Shown here: piece after piece, positions 30,346-38,470 of the stretch
How positions within the stretch are numbered: the stretch's first letter is position 1
Layout of the letters: each line of letters begins with the position of its first letter
NCBI RefSeq assembly: GCF_016595525.1
Contig: NZ_JAENII010000003.1
Span: forward strand, 310,001-374,000
Length of the DNA stretch: 64,000 bases
Direction of reading: 5' to 3'
Origin: Haloferula rosea
Lineage (GTDB): Bacteria; Verrucomicrobiota; Verrucomicrobiia; Verrucomicrobiales; Akkermansiaceae
Made by a program: the position numbers and the translations under genes
Notes under the pieces: model-generated
Told to the model about the DNA's origin: nothing
What the model saw: the letters and a program-made list of their open reading frames with translations, nothing else
Databases searched by the model: none

Positions 30346-31138
30346 TGCTTCCTCTCTCATGCGGGGTTTCCTGCTGCTGTGGTTGGCCGTTTCAGCCCAT
30401 GCCCAACCGCTTCTGATCGCCCATCGCGGAGCATCCGCCGCCGCCCCGGAGAATACCCTCGCCGCCTTCAAGGCAGCGTGGAAGGAAGGAGCCGATGGCA
30501 TCGAAGGCGATTTCCGGCTAAGCCGGGATGGCAAGATCGTCTGCATCCACGATGAAACCACGAAGCGGACTTGTGGCTCGAAACTCACCGTGGCGGAAAC
30601 TCCATGGGAACGACTGCGCCAACTCGATGCCGGATCCTGGAAGGCAAAATCCTTTTCCAATGAACGCATTCCCTTGCTCAAAGACGTGCTGGGGATTCTC
30701 CCTCCCAACAAATACTTCTTCATCGAAATCAAATGCGGCCCGGAGATCATCCAGCCCCTGAAGAAGGCGATGGCAGGTGCGGACCCGAAGTGGGTGATGT
30801 TCATTTCCTTCGACCCCACGGTGGTCAAGGCATGCCGGACCCACCTGCCCCGATTCCAGGCCCATCTCGTGTCAAAGCTCGATGGCATCCACAAGAGCGG
30901 CAACGAGGCCAAGCAACTGCAATGGCTCGACCAGATCGATGCCACCGGCCTGCAATTCAAACATACCGCCAAAGTCAGCAAGGCATTCATGGCCACTCTG
31001 AAATCCACGCCACGCCTTACCGCCTGCTGGACGGTCGACGACGTCGGCACCGCGAGGCGGGTCGCCGCACTGGGTGTCGACTTCATCACCACCAACCGCC
31101 CCGGCATGATCCGTCAGCAGGCCGGCTGGACGAAGTAG
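30338..31138 (+). CDS. Glycerophosphodiester phosphodiesterase family protein
   Basis: Hydrolyses glycerophosphodiesters to glycerol-3-phosphate and an alcohol, outside the cytoplasm here because a signal peptide (FLLLWLAVSAHAQ) is present. The TIM-barrel core shows HRGASAAAPENT with H29 and R30, the metal-binding E56 and D58 in GIEGDF, and H71 in IHDET, the complete GDPD set. The ATG at 30338 overlaps the previous stop by 8 bases; an alternative start at 30359 gives a shorter signal peptide. At 266 residues it matches the single-domain family. It probably follows the upstream unknown gene on one transcript. Confidence 0.88.
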   Translation: MIDASSLMRGFLLLWLAVSAHAQPLLIAHRGASAAAPENTLAAFKAAWKEGADGIEGDFRLSRDGKIVCIHDETTKRTCGSKLTVAETPWERLRQLDAGSWKAKSFSNERIPLLKDVLGILPPNKYFFIEIKCGPEIIQPLKKAMAGADPKWVMFISFDPTVVKACRTHLPRFQAHLVSKLDGIHKSGNEAKQLQWLDQIDATGLQFKHTAKVSKAFMATLKSTPRLTACWTVDDVGTARRVAALGVDFITTNRPGMIRQQAGWTK

Positions 31139-31151
31139 CATCCCGCTAGCC

Positions 31152-33830
31152 TCACTCACCCGCGCGGACGCGGAAAAAGAGGCGATTCGCGGACGACGGC
31201 AGCGCCACCGTGATCTCCGCATCGTTACCGACCTGCGTGGACAGTGGCACCCACGTCACGAGGTCATCGCACCATTCGATCGTGTAGCTGATCCCCGCCG
31301 TCCCGGGGAAACTCAGCTCATGGTTTCCTCCGTCGAAGGCCATGCTGACCGCGAATCTCGACGCCGCATCCAGCGGATCAGAACCGAACGCCAACTCGTC
31401 GAGGTCGTCCATCCCGTCGTTGTCATCATCGACATCCTCCTCGTCCGGCACCCCATCGAAATCCGAGTCCACCAGAAAGGTCAGCTCGATCGAATCGATC
31501 GCGATCCCCTGTGCTGGTGGACCTGGAAGCGAGAAGGTCTGACCCGAATTCAAATCACCATCGGTGTGATCCAAGTCATCGAACCGGGTCCACGAAAAGT
31601 CCGCCGCGAGCGATCCTGATCCGGTTCGGCCAATCGAGTTCTGGGACGGGCTTCCGTTCGGGCTCTGCGCCACACCCACATCGACCGATGTCATGCCCGA
31701 CGCCGGCCCCTCGGTCGCCACGAAGCTTCCCTCGTAGGAAATGAACTCAGCGACCTGGCCATTCACCACCAGAACCATGCCGTCGGGCCCACCATTCTGA
31801 ATCCCCGCAATCTGCTTGGAAAAGATCCGGTAGCCGTCGGCCGTCGTAGCGCCCACGTCGAAGCCACCCAACAGATGACCACTGCCGTAGAGCTCACCAT
31901 TGCTTCCGTTGTAAAGCAACAACTCGACCTGATCGAGGGCACCGAGAAAACCAGGCCCCACCACGACTTCCACGAACTCCCCCGTATCGGAACTCGCATT
32001 GTCATAGTGGAACTCATTGATGAACACCTCGTCGGGCAGCGGTGCCGCTCCGTCGTCGACCACGAAACGGAAGCGCAAATCGAACGACTCTCCCGGATCA
32101 ACCGCCAAGCCCGCCACCCTCGCAGATCGAACATCCGGATCCCCCCCGGCAACCGGACCACTCGGGAGATCGGTCCGCGCGGCGAACGACATCAACGGCA
32201 ACGGGACGACCACCCCATCGGAAACCAATTCCACCTCGATGCCCCCACCCGAACCGCCCGCATTCGAGAGCCATTGCTCCGCCGCATAGGTCAGATCAAG
32301 CATGGTCAGTGGGACCGCGGAATCATTCGTCACACTCGTCGCCATCACCATGGCACTCCCATCACTGAGCCAACCCACCGCGTGCTCGTCGCCGCTGCCA
32401 TAGGCACGGGGACCCGTCGCTGTTAGACCCCCATCGTCCACGCCGAGCCAGCCTACCGCATCGGAGATCCATGGTGCAGGCACCGCGGATCCATCAAACC
32501 CGTCGAAGTGCTCGACCACGGTTTCCCCGGGCTGAGTGAATCGGTAGCCATCATCGGAATCCAGCAGCTGTGCCGCCACCGTGGCCGCCGCATAGCCGAC
32601 CGCGTCCACCGCGAAGGTCACCGTCCTCGACCCATCGGCCGCGTAGTTCCTGCGCGTCAACACCCCGGTGGTCGCCACACTCGCACCCGCAGGGATCACC
32701 ACGCTGCTGTCGATGGGTAGCGCTGCCGGATCACTTGACGAGAACTCGACGGTGACAGGCGAGTCCGCCGGAGCCGCCAGGCTTGCGGTCAGCGTCAGGG
32801 TGCCGGCCGGGTCCCCTTCCATCACGCTCGGGACCGAGCCCGCCAACGCCAGATTGAAGAGCGCCTGGTCGAGTTCGAAGTCCGCGAAAACGGCATAGTG
32901 ATCCGACGCATCGGAGCTGGTCGACGCCGCCAGCGGCGAGCCACTTTTCGGCAAGCCATCGGAGTTCGAGACGTCCAACCCGGAGTTGTAAATCTCCGCC
33001 GCATACGGCCGCCCCGCCAATCCCGCGGAAACCAGCAGCAGGTCGAGCGTCTGACCGAACTCATAGGTTCCGTCGTTGCCATTCATCTGACGTGGATCCA
33101 GCAGCGTCGGAATGGGGCCAGTGAAATAGGACACCATGTTGGTGGAATAGCTGACCGGAAAGCTGACATCCGTCCCCAGAGCAAAGGTCGAAGGCAGACC
33201 CGCAGGCAACTCGGTGAACACCTTGTTGATTCCCGACGGATTGAAGTCACCCAGCACAATGAAGTTATCCGACCCCTCGAAACCCGACGCAGACAGGTAA
33301 TCCGTCAAGCGCCGCATCTCGATTGCACGCCGGAAGCGATCGTCCGTTCCCGTGCCTGACTTCAAATGCGCCGAGATCAACAGCGGGTCAGCGTTGGTGC
33401 CCGGCACATCCACCACAACCGCCGGACAGTGCCGGGCGATCTCCTTCGCTCCAGCCGGCGAGAAAATGGTGTCTGCCATCGTGAAGGGAAACCGGGAAAG
33501 AAACACGACCCGCAAGCTGGTATCGAAGTTTCCTGAATTCGAACCGGCATGGATGTAGGGAAGCCCCAGCGTCGCAGCAAGTTGCTCAACTTCGCTCGGG
33601 CTCCCATTCAGGTCCGCCGTATGGACTTCCTGCAGGGCGACCACATCGGCATCGATCCGAGCCAGGATCGAGGCGACCGAGTCGTGGTCCACCGTCCCCG
33701 GATCCCCGAGCGCGTAGTCCGGCCAGCCGTCGGTATTGCGATGCGTCTCGATGTTGAAGGTCGCGACGCGCAGCCCGACAGCCCACCCTGGAGCGACGAG
33801 GAAAATAAGAAGGCAGACCAGCCGGAGCAT
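31152..33830 (-). CDS. Secreted multidomain endonuclease/exonuclease/phosphatase-family protein
   Basis: An 892-residue exported protein (signal 1-18). Residues 19-320 form an endonuclease/exonuclease/phosphatase fold with all hallmarks: N26 in TFNIETHRN, E68 in LQEVH, H155 in SAHLKSG, D195/N197 in LGDFNP and D310/H311 in SDHYAVF. A Calx-beta-like region (about 324-425) follows. Then come a beta domain and a lamin-tail-like domain (about 605-730, with EVFINEFHYDN). Next are calcium-type thrombospondin-3 repeats (DSDFDGVPDEEDVDDDND) and a closing beta module with YTIEWCDDLVTW...FFRVR. It could degrade extracellular DNA or lipid phosphates. It converges on the phosphodiesterase gene. Confidence 0.85.
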   Translation of the reverse strand: MLRLVCLLIFLVAPGWAVGLRVATFNIETHRNTDGWPDYALGDPGTVDHDSVASILARIDADVVALQEVHTADLNGSPSEVEQLAATLGLPYIHAGSNSGNFDTSLRVVFLSRFPFTMADTIFSPAGAKEIARHCPAVVVDVPGTNADPLLISAHLKSGTGTDDRFRRAIEMRRLTDYLSASGFEGSDNFIVLGDFNPSGINKVFTELPAGLPSTFALGTDVSFPVSYSTNMVSYFTGPIPTLLDPRQMNGNDGTYEFGQTLDLLLVSAGLAGRPYAAEIYNSGLDVSNSDGLPKSGSPLAASTSSDASDHYAVFADFELDQALFNLALAGSVPSVMEGDPAGTLTLTASLAAPADSPVTVEFSSSDPAALPIDSSVVIPAGASVATTGVLTRRNYAADGSRTVTFAVDAVGYAAATVAAQLLDSDDGYRFTQPGETVVEHFDGFDGSAVPAPWISDAVGWLGVDDGGLTATGPRAYGSGDEHAVGWLSDGSAMVMATSVTNDSAVPLTMLDLTYAAEQWLSNAGGSGGGIEVELVSDGVVVPLPLMSFAARTDLPSGPVAGGDPDVRSARVAGLAVDPGESFDLRFRFVVDDGAAPLPDEVFINEFHYDNASSDTGEFVEVVVGPGFLGALDQVELLLYNGSNGELYGSGHLLGGFDVGATTADGYRIFSKQIAGIQNGGPDGMVLVVNGQVAEFISYEGSFVATEGPASGMTSVDVGVAQSPNGSPSQNSIGRTGSGSLAADFSWTRFDDLDHTDGDLNSGQTFSLPGPPAQGIAIDSIELTFLVDSDFDGVPDEEDVDDDNDGMDDLDELAFGSDPLDAASRFAVSMAFDGGNHELSFPGTAGISYTIEWCDDLVTWVPLSTQVGNDAEITVALPSSANRLFFRVRAGE

Positions 33831-33956
33831 GCGCGTTCTCTAAGCCTGATTCGGCTCGAGGTCGAACCACACTTGCAAAAAGTCGACCGCCCCGACCCGA
33901 CCCCACGCGTCACGATTTCCTCGACAGCTTCCCCTTCGGACCCCGGTATGTTCCGC

Positions 33957-34712
33957 ATGTGCTGTTTCAGTATGAATGTCCAGCGGGTCGCCAACACCCG
34001 GATTTTCGCCCGTCGGCTCGACGTTTCCCACCAGGCCATCGCCTACCAGATGGAGTTTTCCGCGGCAGAGGACCTCGCCATGATCCTGCCCATTCCCGTG
34101 ATCCCCGGATCCAGAGAGGACGCCGTGAAATTCATCAACCTCGAGGACTACAGCACCTTTTTCGATGACCTCGACAGCGCCTTCCCCCGCCCCAAATCCC
34201 TCGGCCGAGGCGCCCCCGCCGCCGGCTCCATCGTGCCAAGCGAAACGCTCAAAGTTCAGTCGGTCGGCAGTTTCGAGGCTTCCTTTGTCCCCAGCTCCGC
34301 GGACTTTCGGCGGCTGGACAAGCGCTTCCGCATCGAGCCCGAAACCTGGAACAAGATCCCCGACTATTCGGACTACGGTTTCGCCGTCTTCAAGCTGAAG
34401 AGGGGGGACCACGAAGTCCACCCGATGGCCCTGCGGTTTCCCTCCCGTCATCCGGACAAATTGTTCTTCCCGACGGTTCATATCCACGACGGCGAAGTGC
34501 ACGCGAAGGAGGAGTTCGATCACGAAATCTACTGCCAGGTCGATCGGCCGGGCATGTTTGCCATGACCAAGTGGGAGGAGAGCCCGGGCATCGCGAAGAC
34601 ATCCTGCAAGGTCGACAAAAGCCAGAACCTCCTCAAGGCTGATGCGCACCTTCATCGTCGACGCCTCAAGGGCATGCTCGACAACAAGGACATCATTCTT
34701 GGCACCGCCTGA
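33957..34712 (+). CDS. Conserved hypothetical protein (MCCFS-type)
   Basis: A soluble 251-residue product starting MCCFSMNVQRVANTRIFARR. It has no signal peptide, membrane segment or enzyme motif that I know. Conserved-looking stretches are YQMEFSAAEDLAMILPIPVI, KFINLEDYSTFFDDL and FPTVHIHDGEVHAKEEFDHE, the last with several histidines and acids that could bind a metal. I recall similar proteins in Planctomycetes, all uncharacterised. The ATG at 33948 is an alternative start three codons earlier; the frame is open much further up only because it lies antisense to the nuclease gene. The gene ends 3 bases before the sulfatase start, so the two are probably co-transcribed. Confidence 0.6.
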   Translation: MCCFSMNVQRVANTRIFARRLDVSHQAIAYQMEFSAAEDLAMILPIPVIPGSREDAVKFINLEDYSTFFDDLDSAFPRPKSLGRGAPAAGSIVPSETLKVQSVGSFEASFVPSSADFRRLDKRFRIEPETWNKIPDYSDYGFAVFKLKRGDHEVHPMALRFPSRHPDKLFFPTVHIHDGEVHAKEEFDHEIYCQVDRPGMFAMTKWEESPGIAKTSCKVDKSQNLLKADAHLHRRRLKGMLDNKDIILGTA

Positions 34713-34715
34713 ACC

Positions 34716-36113
34716 ATGCGAACCCTCCTCACCCTCATCCTCGGCCTTTGCGCGGCACATGCCGAGCCCACCAAACCCAACGTCCTGCTCATTTGCGTCG
34801 ACGACCTGCGCCCGGAGCTGAAGTGCTTCGGGGTGGACTACATCCAATCGCCGAACATCGACCGCCTCGCCGGGACCGGCAGGATCTTCACCCACCACTA
34901 CGTCCAGGCCCCGACCTGCGGAGCCTCACGCTTCACCCTGCTCACCGGCCGCTACGACCGCCAGCTCCGAGGCAACGATGCCCTTTTCGCGCGAGCCAAA
35001 AAACTCGAAGAGCCTCCGGTCCAGCCATCCATGCCGCGGTTCTTCCGCGACCACGGCTACACCACGGTCTCGGTCGGAAAAGTCAGCCACCACCCCGGTG
35101 GCCGGGGCGGCGCCAACTGGGATGACGACACCCAACCCGAGATCCCGAACGCGTGGACCCGTCACCTTCAACCCACCGGACCGTGGAAGCACCCGCGCGG
35201 CATCATGCACGGCCTGTCGAACGGCGAAATCCGGGTCACGCGAGGCACCATGGATGTGCTTCAGGCCACCCCGGGACCGGACTCGATCTATCCGGACGGC
35301 CTGATCACCGATCAGGCACTGGAGGAGATCGAAACCCTCGCCAAGGATGACGCGCCATTCTTCCTCGCCGTCGGCATCATTCGTCCGCACCTCCCCTTCG
35401 GAGCTCCGGAAAAATACCTGAAGCTCTACGAAGGCGTGGAGCTCCCTCCCATTCCCCATCCCGCGAAACCCGAAGGCAAAACCACCTGGCATGGCTCGGG
35501 CGAATTCTATGGATACCACCGCTGGGGCAAGGACCCACGAAAGGACGCCGAGTTCGCGACCGAAGTGCGTCGCCACTACGCCGCCTGCGTCAGCTACGCG
35601 GATGCCCAGGTCGGCCGGATCCTCGCAGCCCTCGACGAGACCGGAGAGCGGGAAAACACCGTCGTGGTCCTCTGGGGCGACCACGGCTGGCACCTCGGTG
35701 AGCACGGCATCTGGGGAAAACACGCGCTCTTCGAAGAGTCGCTGCGTTCCCCACTCATCGTCAGTCACCCCGCCGTCGAATCTGCAGGTGAGGCCACCGA
35801 CGCCATCGTCGAAACCGTCGACATCTTCCCCACCCTCTGCGATCTCGCCAAGCTCGACACGCCCGACCAACTCGATGGCCAGAGCCTGATTCCCCAGATC
35901 AAGGACCCACAAGCCTCAGGGTCCATCGCGATCTCCTACCATCGGAAGGGGCAAACCATCCGCACCAACACCCACCGACTGATCGCACACAGCGACGGTT
36001 TCCTTGAACTCTACGATCACCGGACAACCGAGGCGGAGACGAAGAACATCGCCAAAGACCACCCCGAAGTCGCCAGCGAGCTCAAGCAGCGGCTCAAGAA
36101 GGCGCTCAAGTGA
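34716..36113 (+). CDS. Secreted sulfatase (iduronate-2-sulfatase-like)
   Basis: Hydrolyses sulfate esters, probably on sulfated polysaccharides. The 465-residue product has a signal peptide (1-16), the metal-binding pair DD at 29-30, and CGASR at 68-72, in which C68 would be matured to formylglycine; the usual proline of C-x-P-x-R is alanine, a known variant. [15 protein letters not shown] supplies the second set of metal-site residues and is typical of iduronate-2-sulfatase-like (S1_7) enzymes. It begins 3 bases after the MCCFS-type gene. The maturation enzyme is not encoded in the window. Confidence 0.9.
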   Translation: MRTLLTLILGLCAAHAEPTKPNVLLICVDDLRPELKCFGVDYIQSPNIDRLAGTGRIFTHHYVQAPTCGASRFTLLTGRYDRQLRGNDALFARAKKLEEPPVQPSMPRFFRDHGYTTVSVGKVSHHPGGRGGANWDDDTQPEIPNAWTRHLQPTGPWKHPRGIMHGLSNGEIRVTRGTMDVLQATPGPDSIYPDGLITDQALEEIETLAKDDAPFFLAVGIIRPHLPFGAPEKYLKLYEGVELPPIPHPAKPEGKTTWHGSGEFYGYHRWGKDPRKDAEFATEVRRHYAACVSYADAQVGRILAALDETGERENTVVVLWGDHGWHLGEHGIWGKHALFEESLRSPLIVSHPAVESAGEATDAIVETVDIFPTLCDLAKLDTPDQLDGQSLIPQIKDPQASGSIAISYHRKGQTIRTNTHRLIAHSDGFLELYDHRTTEAETKNIAKDHPEVASELKQRLKKALK

Positions 36114-36198
36114 TTGAATCTCTCGCCCCTGGAGTTCGACTCGTAGGGGGGCAGAGGATTCTTGGAATAGGGCCGGACGTCGACCCCACCCCACTCCT

Positions 36199-37533
36199 TT
36201 ACTTCTTCCTCTTCCGCTTCTTCGGTCCTTCCAGAGCCGTGTAGTGCTTCGAAGGCACGTGCTCCCGCTTCATCACCTCTTCCATCGATTTCACCACGTC
36301 AGGAAACTCCGCGGAAAGATCGTTCTTTTCCGCCGGATCCTGACCCAGGTCATAGAGTTCCATCGGAGCCTTCGTGCCTAGGCGATAGCCCTTCCACTTC
36401 CCCATCCGCACGGCCTGCTGGAACGGCCCTGGACCTTCATAGATCTCCCAATACATCGCATCGCGTTTCTTCACCCCGCCCTTGCCGGTCAGCACCGGGA
36501 GCAGGGAAATGCCATCGTTTCCCTGCGCGGGTTTGGTACCGGCAATGTCGGCGCAGGTGGCAAACCAGTCGAGGTGACCGCACAGCAGATCACTTTCGCT
36601 GCCCGCCTCGACCGTCCCCGGCCACCAGGCAACGAACGGCGCACGGATCCCCCCCTCGTGAAGGTGACGCTTCACGCCACGCAGCCCGCCGGCACTGCCC
36701 AAGGGCTTCACGAACTGACCATTGGGGCCGTTGTCCGAGGTAAAGATCACCAGCGTATCCTTCTCGATCCCCAACTCCTTGAGGAGATCCATCACCCGAC
36801 CGGTGTCCGTATCCATCAGGGCGACCATCGCCGCGTAATTCTTCACCGCCTGGGACCACGGCTTGTCGGCGAAAGCCGAGGCATCGGGGATGACGAATTT
36901 CCCATGCGGCGGCGTCCAGCATGCATAGACGAAGAATGGCTCATCCTTGTGCTCGCGAATGAACTTCAGGGTATCATCCGCAATCAGCGTGTGGGTGTAG
37001 GTTTCCTTCTTCCCTCCGGTGTTTCCCGGCAGGGGCACCTTCTCCGAATTCCGGATCAGGTGGTCGGGGTAGTAGTCGTGCGCATGCACCTGATCGTAAT
37101 AACCGAAGAACAGATCAAAACCCTGCTTCTCCGGCACCCCCGTCGTCCCCGGATTGCCAAGCCCCCACTTGCCGAAGCCACCCGTCGCGTAGCCGGCGGC
37201 CTTGAGCGACTCCGCCACCGTGAACTCGCTGTCCGGCAGTGGCAGGAGTCCCACCTTGCTCTGATTCGCCCGCCTCACACAGTGACCCGGATGCTTCCCC
37301 GTCATCAACACACAGCGGGTGGGCGCACAGACCGCACTCCCGGAGTAGGCATTGGTGAAACGCATGCCTTCCTTCGCCATCCGGTCGATGTTGGGCGTGG
37401 GAATATGTTTCCCTCCATAACATCCGAAATCACCGACACCGGCATCGTCGACCATGATGAATATCAGGTTCTTCGGGCGGGCGGAGGCCACCAGCACCAG
37501 ACTGGCCGCCATCAGAATCAATAATCGCTTCAT
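36199..37533 (-). CDS. Secreted arylsulfatase
   Basis: A 444-residue S1-family sulfatase with a signal peptide (1-19), DD at 29-30, the canonical CAPTR motif at 69-73 (C69 converted to formylglycine), SDNGPNG and GGLRGVKRHLHEGG in the active-site region. The basic tail KKRKRKK is unusual. It faces the other sulfatase gene tail to tail across 85 bases, so they are not one operon but may attack the same sulfated glycan. The metallopeptidase gene ends 28 bases upstream of its start on the same strand. Confidence 0.92.
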   Translation of the reverse strand: MKRLLILMAASLVLVASARPKNLIFIMVDDAGVGDFGCYGGKHIPTPNIDRMAKEGMRFTNAYSGSAVCAPTRCVLMTGKHPGHCVRRANQSKVGLLPLPDSEFTVAESLKAAGYATGGFGKWGLGNPGTTGVPEKQGFDLFFGYYDQVHAHDYYPDHLIRNSEKVPLPGNTGGKKETYTHTLIADDTLKFIREHKDEPFFVYACWTPPHGKFVIPDASAFADKPWSQAVKNYAAMVALMDTDTGRVMDLLKELGIEKDTLVIFTSDNGPNGQFVKPLGSAGGLRGVKRHLHEGGIRAPFVAWWPGTVEAGSESDLLCGHLDWFATCADIAGTKPAQGNDGISLLPVLTGKGGVKKRDAMYWEIYEGPGPFQQAVRMGKWKGYRLGTKAPMELYDLGQDPAEKNDLSAEFPDVVKSMEEVMKREHVPSKHYTALEGPKKRKRKK

Positions 37534-37561
37534 CTCGTTTGGTTTTTGGATCTCCGGGGTC

Positions 37562-38275
37562 TCAGGATCTGGAAATCCAGATGCTCTCCATCAGTCGGTA
37601 TATTTCAGGTTCATTGTCCTCAAGATCCGCCTTGTGGAAGGGCTCGAAATCATTCCTGCCGAAGAAGGCCTCCGTCATCTCGGCGAAGAACTCCTTCTGG
37701 TTGGTCAATCCATAGTGCCGGACATCACGACGGTTGATGTGACGACACTTCTCGTACTTGCCGGACTTCCCAAAAGCCTTCCACGCCGCAATCAACCTCG
37801 GTTCATCAAAACCCAACACCTGATCATGATAGGCGTGGGCCAACTCATGCAGCACCGACCACGGCTGGACCTGCTGATGACCCTTCGACACGAAGTTCCG
37901 CGCGCTCTGGATGTGCACCCCTTTCGCCAACTCGACCTCATATCCATTCTCCTCCAGCCACCTCGGGTTCGGGTGATAGCACATGCCGCGCGCTTTGCCG
38001 TATCGCCGATCCAGCCAAATCGGGACTTTGCGCAGGCGTTCCACCTTGTCGGGAGGCAGCAGCAGCACCAAGTCCGCCAAGCGCGCCTCAAGCAAGCGCG
38101 TCGCCCGCGCTCCCAACTCGGCATGCTCCCCCTCGAGAAGACTGCGGTCGATATGAACCGTCCAACCCTCCAAGTCCCGGGTCTCGCGCGACTCCGGCGG
38201 CGTCAGTTGGTCCTTCGCCCCCAACGGAACCACCGCCAGCATGAGCGCCACCCATCGAATCCCTGCTCTGATCAT
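37562..38275 (-). CDS. Secreted HExxH metallopeptidase
   Basis: From the ATG at 38275 the product has 237 residues: signal peptide (1-20), then a zinc-peptidase domain with HELAHAYH at 143-150 and, about 50 residues later, FFAEMTEAFFG whose E199 is placed as the third zinc ligand of the gluzincin type. The protein has no cysteine pairs beyond C99 and C177. It is probably an exported zinc peptidase; the substrate is unknown. It lies upstream of the arylsulfatase on the same strand and could be co-transcribed with it. The promoter side faces the PATR gene across 195 bases with repeated TTCTCAA. Confidence 0.75.
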   Translation of the reverse strand: MIRAGIRWVALMLAVVPLGAKDQLTPPESRETRDLEGWTVHIDRSLLEGEHAELGARATRLLEARLADLVLLLPPDKVERLRKVPIWLDRRYGKARGMCYHPNPRWLEENGYEVELAKGVHIQSARNFVSKGHQQVQPWSVLHELAHAYHDQVLGFDEPRLIAAWKAFGKSGKYEKCRHINRRDVRHYGLTNQKEFFAEMTEAFFGRNDFEPFHKADLEDNEPEIYRLMESIWISRS

Positions 38276-38342
38276 GGGGAATCCATACCTGCGGGATGCT
38301 TGACTCCTTTCGCGATTCGAGACCAACCCGTGCTCCCATCTC

Positions 38343-38374
38343 CCCCTCAACTTCTCAAATTCTCAACTTCTCAA
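38343..38374. repeat. Direct repeats TTCTCAA with 8-base period
   Basis: TTCTCAA occurs at 38352-38358, 38360-38366 and 38368-38374, and a partial copy (CCTCAA) precedes them. On the minus strand the unit is TTGAGAA. The run sits in the divergent gap between the metallopeptidase and the first PATR gene, which suits an operator for a regulator that binds direct repeats, but it could be simple slippage. Confidence 0.5.
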
Positions 38375-38470
38375 CCCCTCATCACGAAAATGGAGGGTCA
38401 ATGTGGTTTGATATCAAAACCAGTCACGACCGATTGCCAGAACCCACGTGCGCTCTCTAAATGGTGTTCT

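Noticed and set aside
37454-38470. Upstream extension of the PEP-CTERM PATR frame
   Set aside because: The extra 339 codons lie antisense to a metallopeptidase gene and precede the signal peptide at 38471, so they are not translated as part of this protein.
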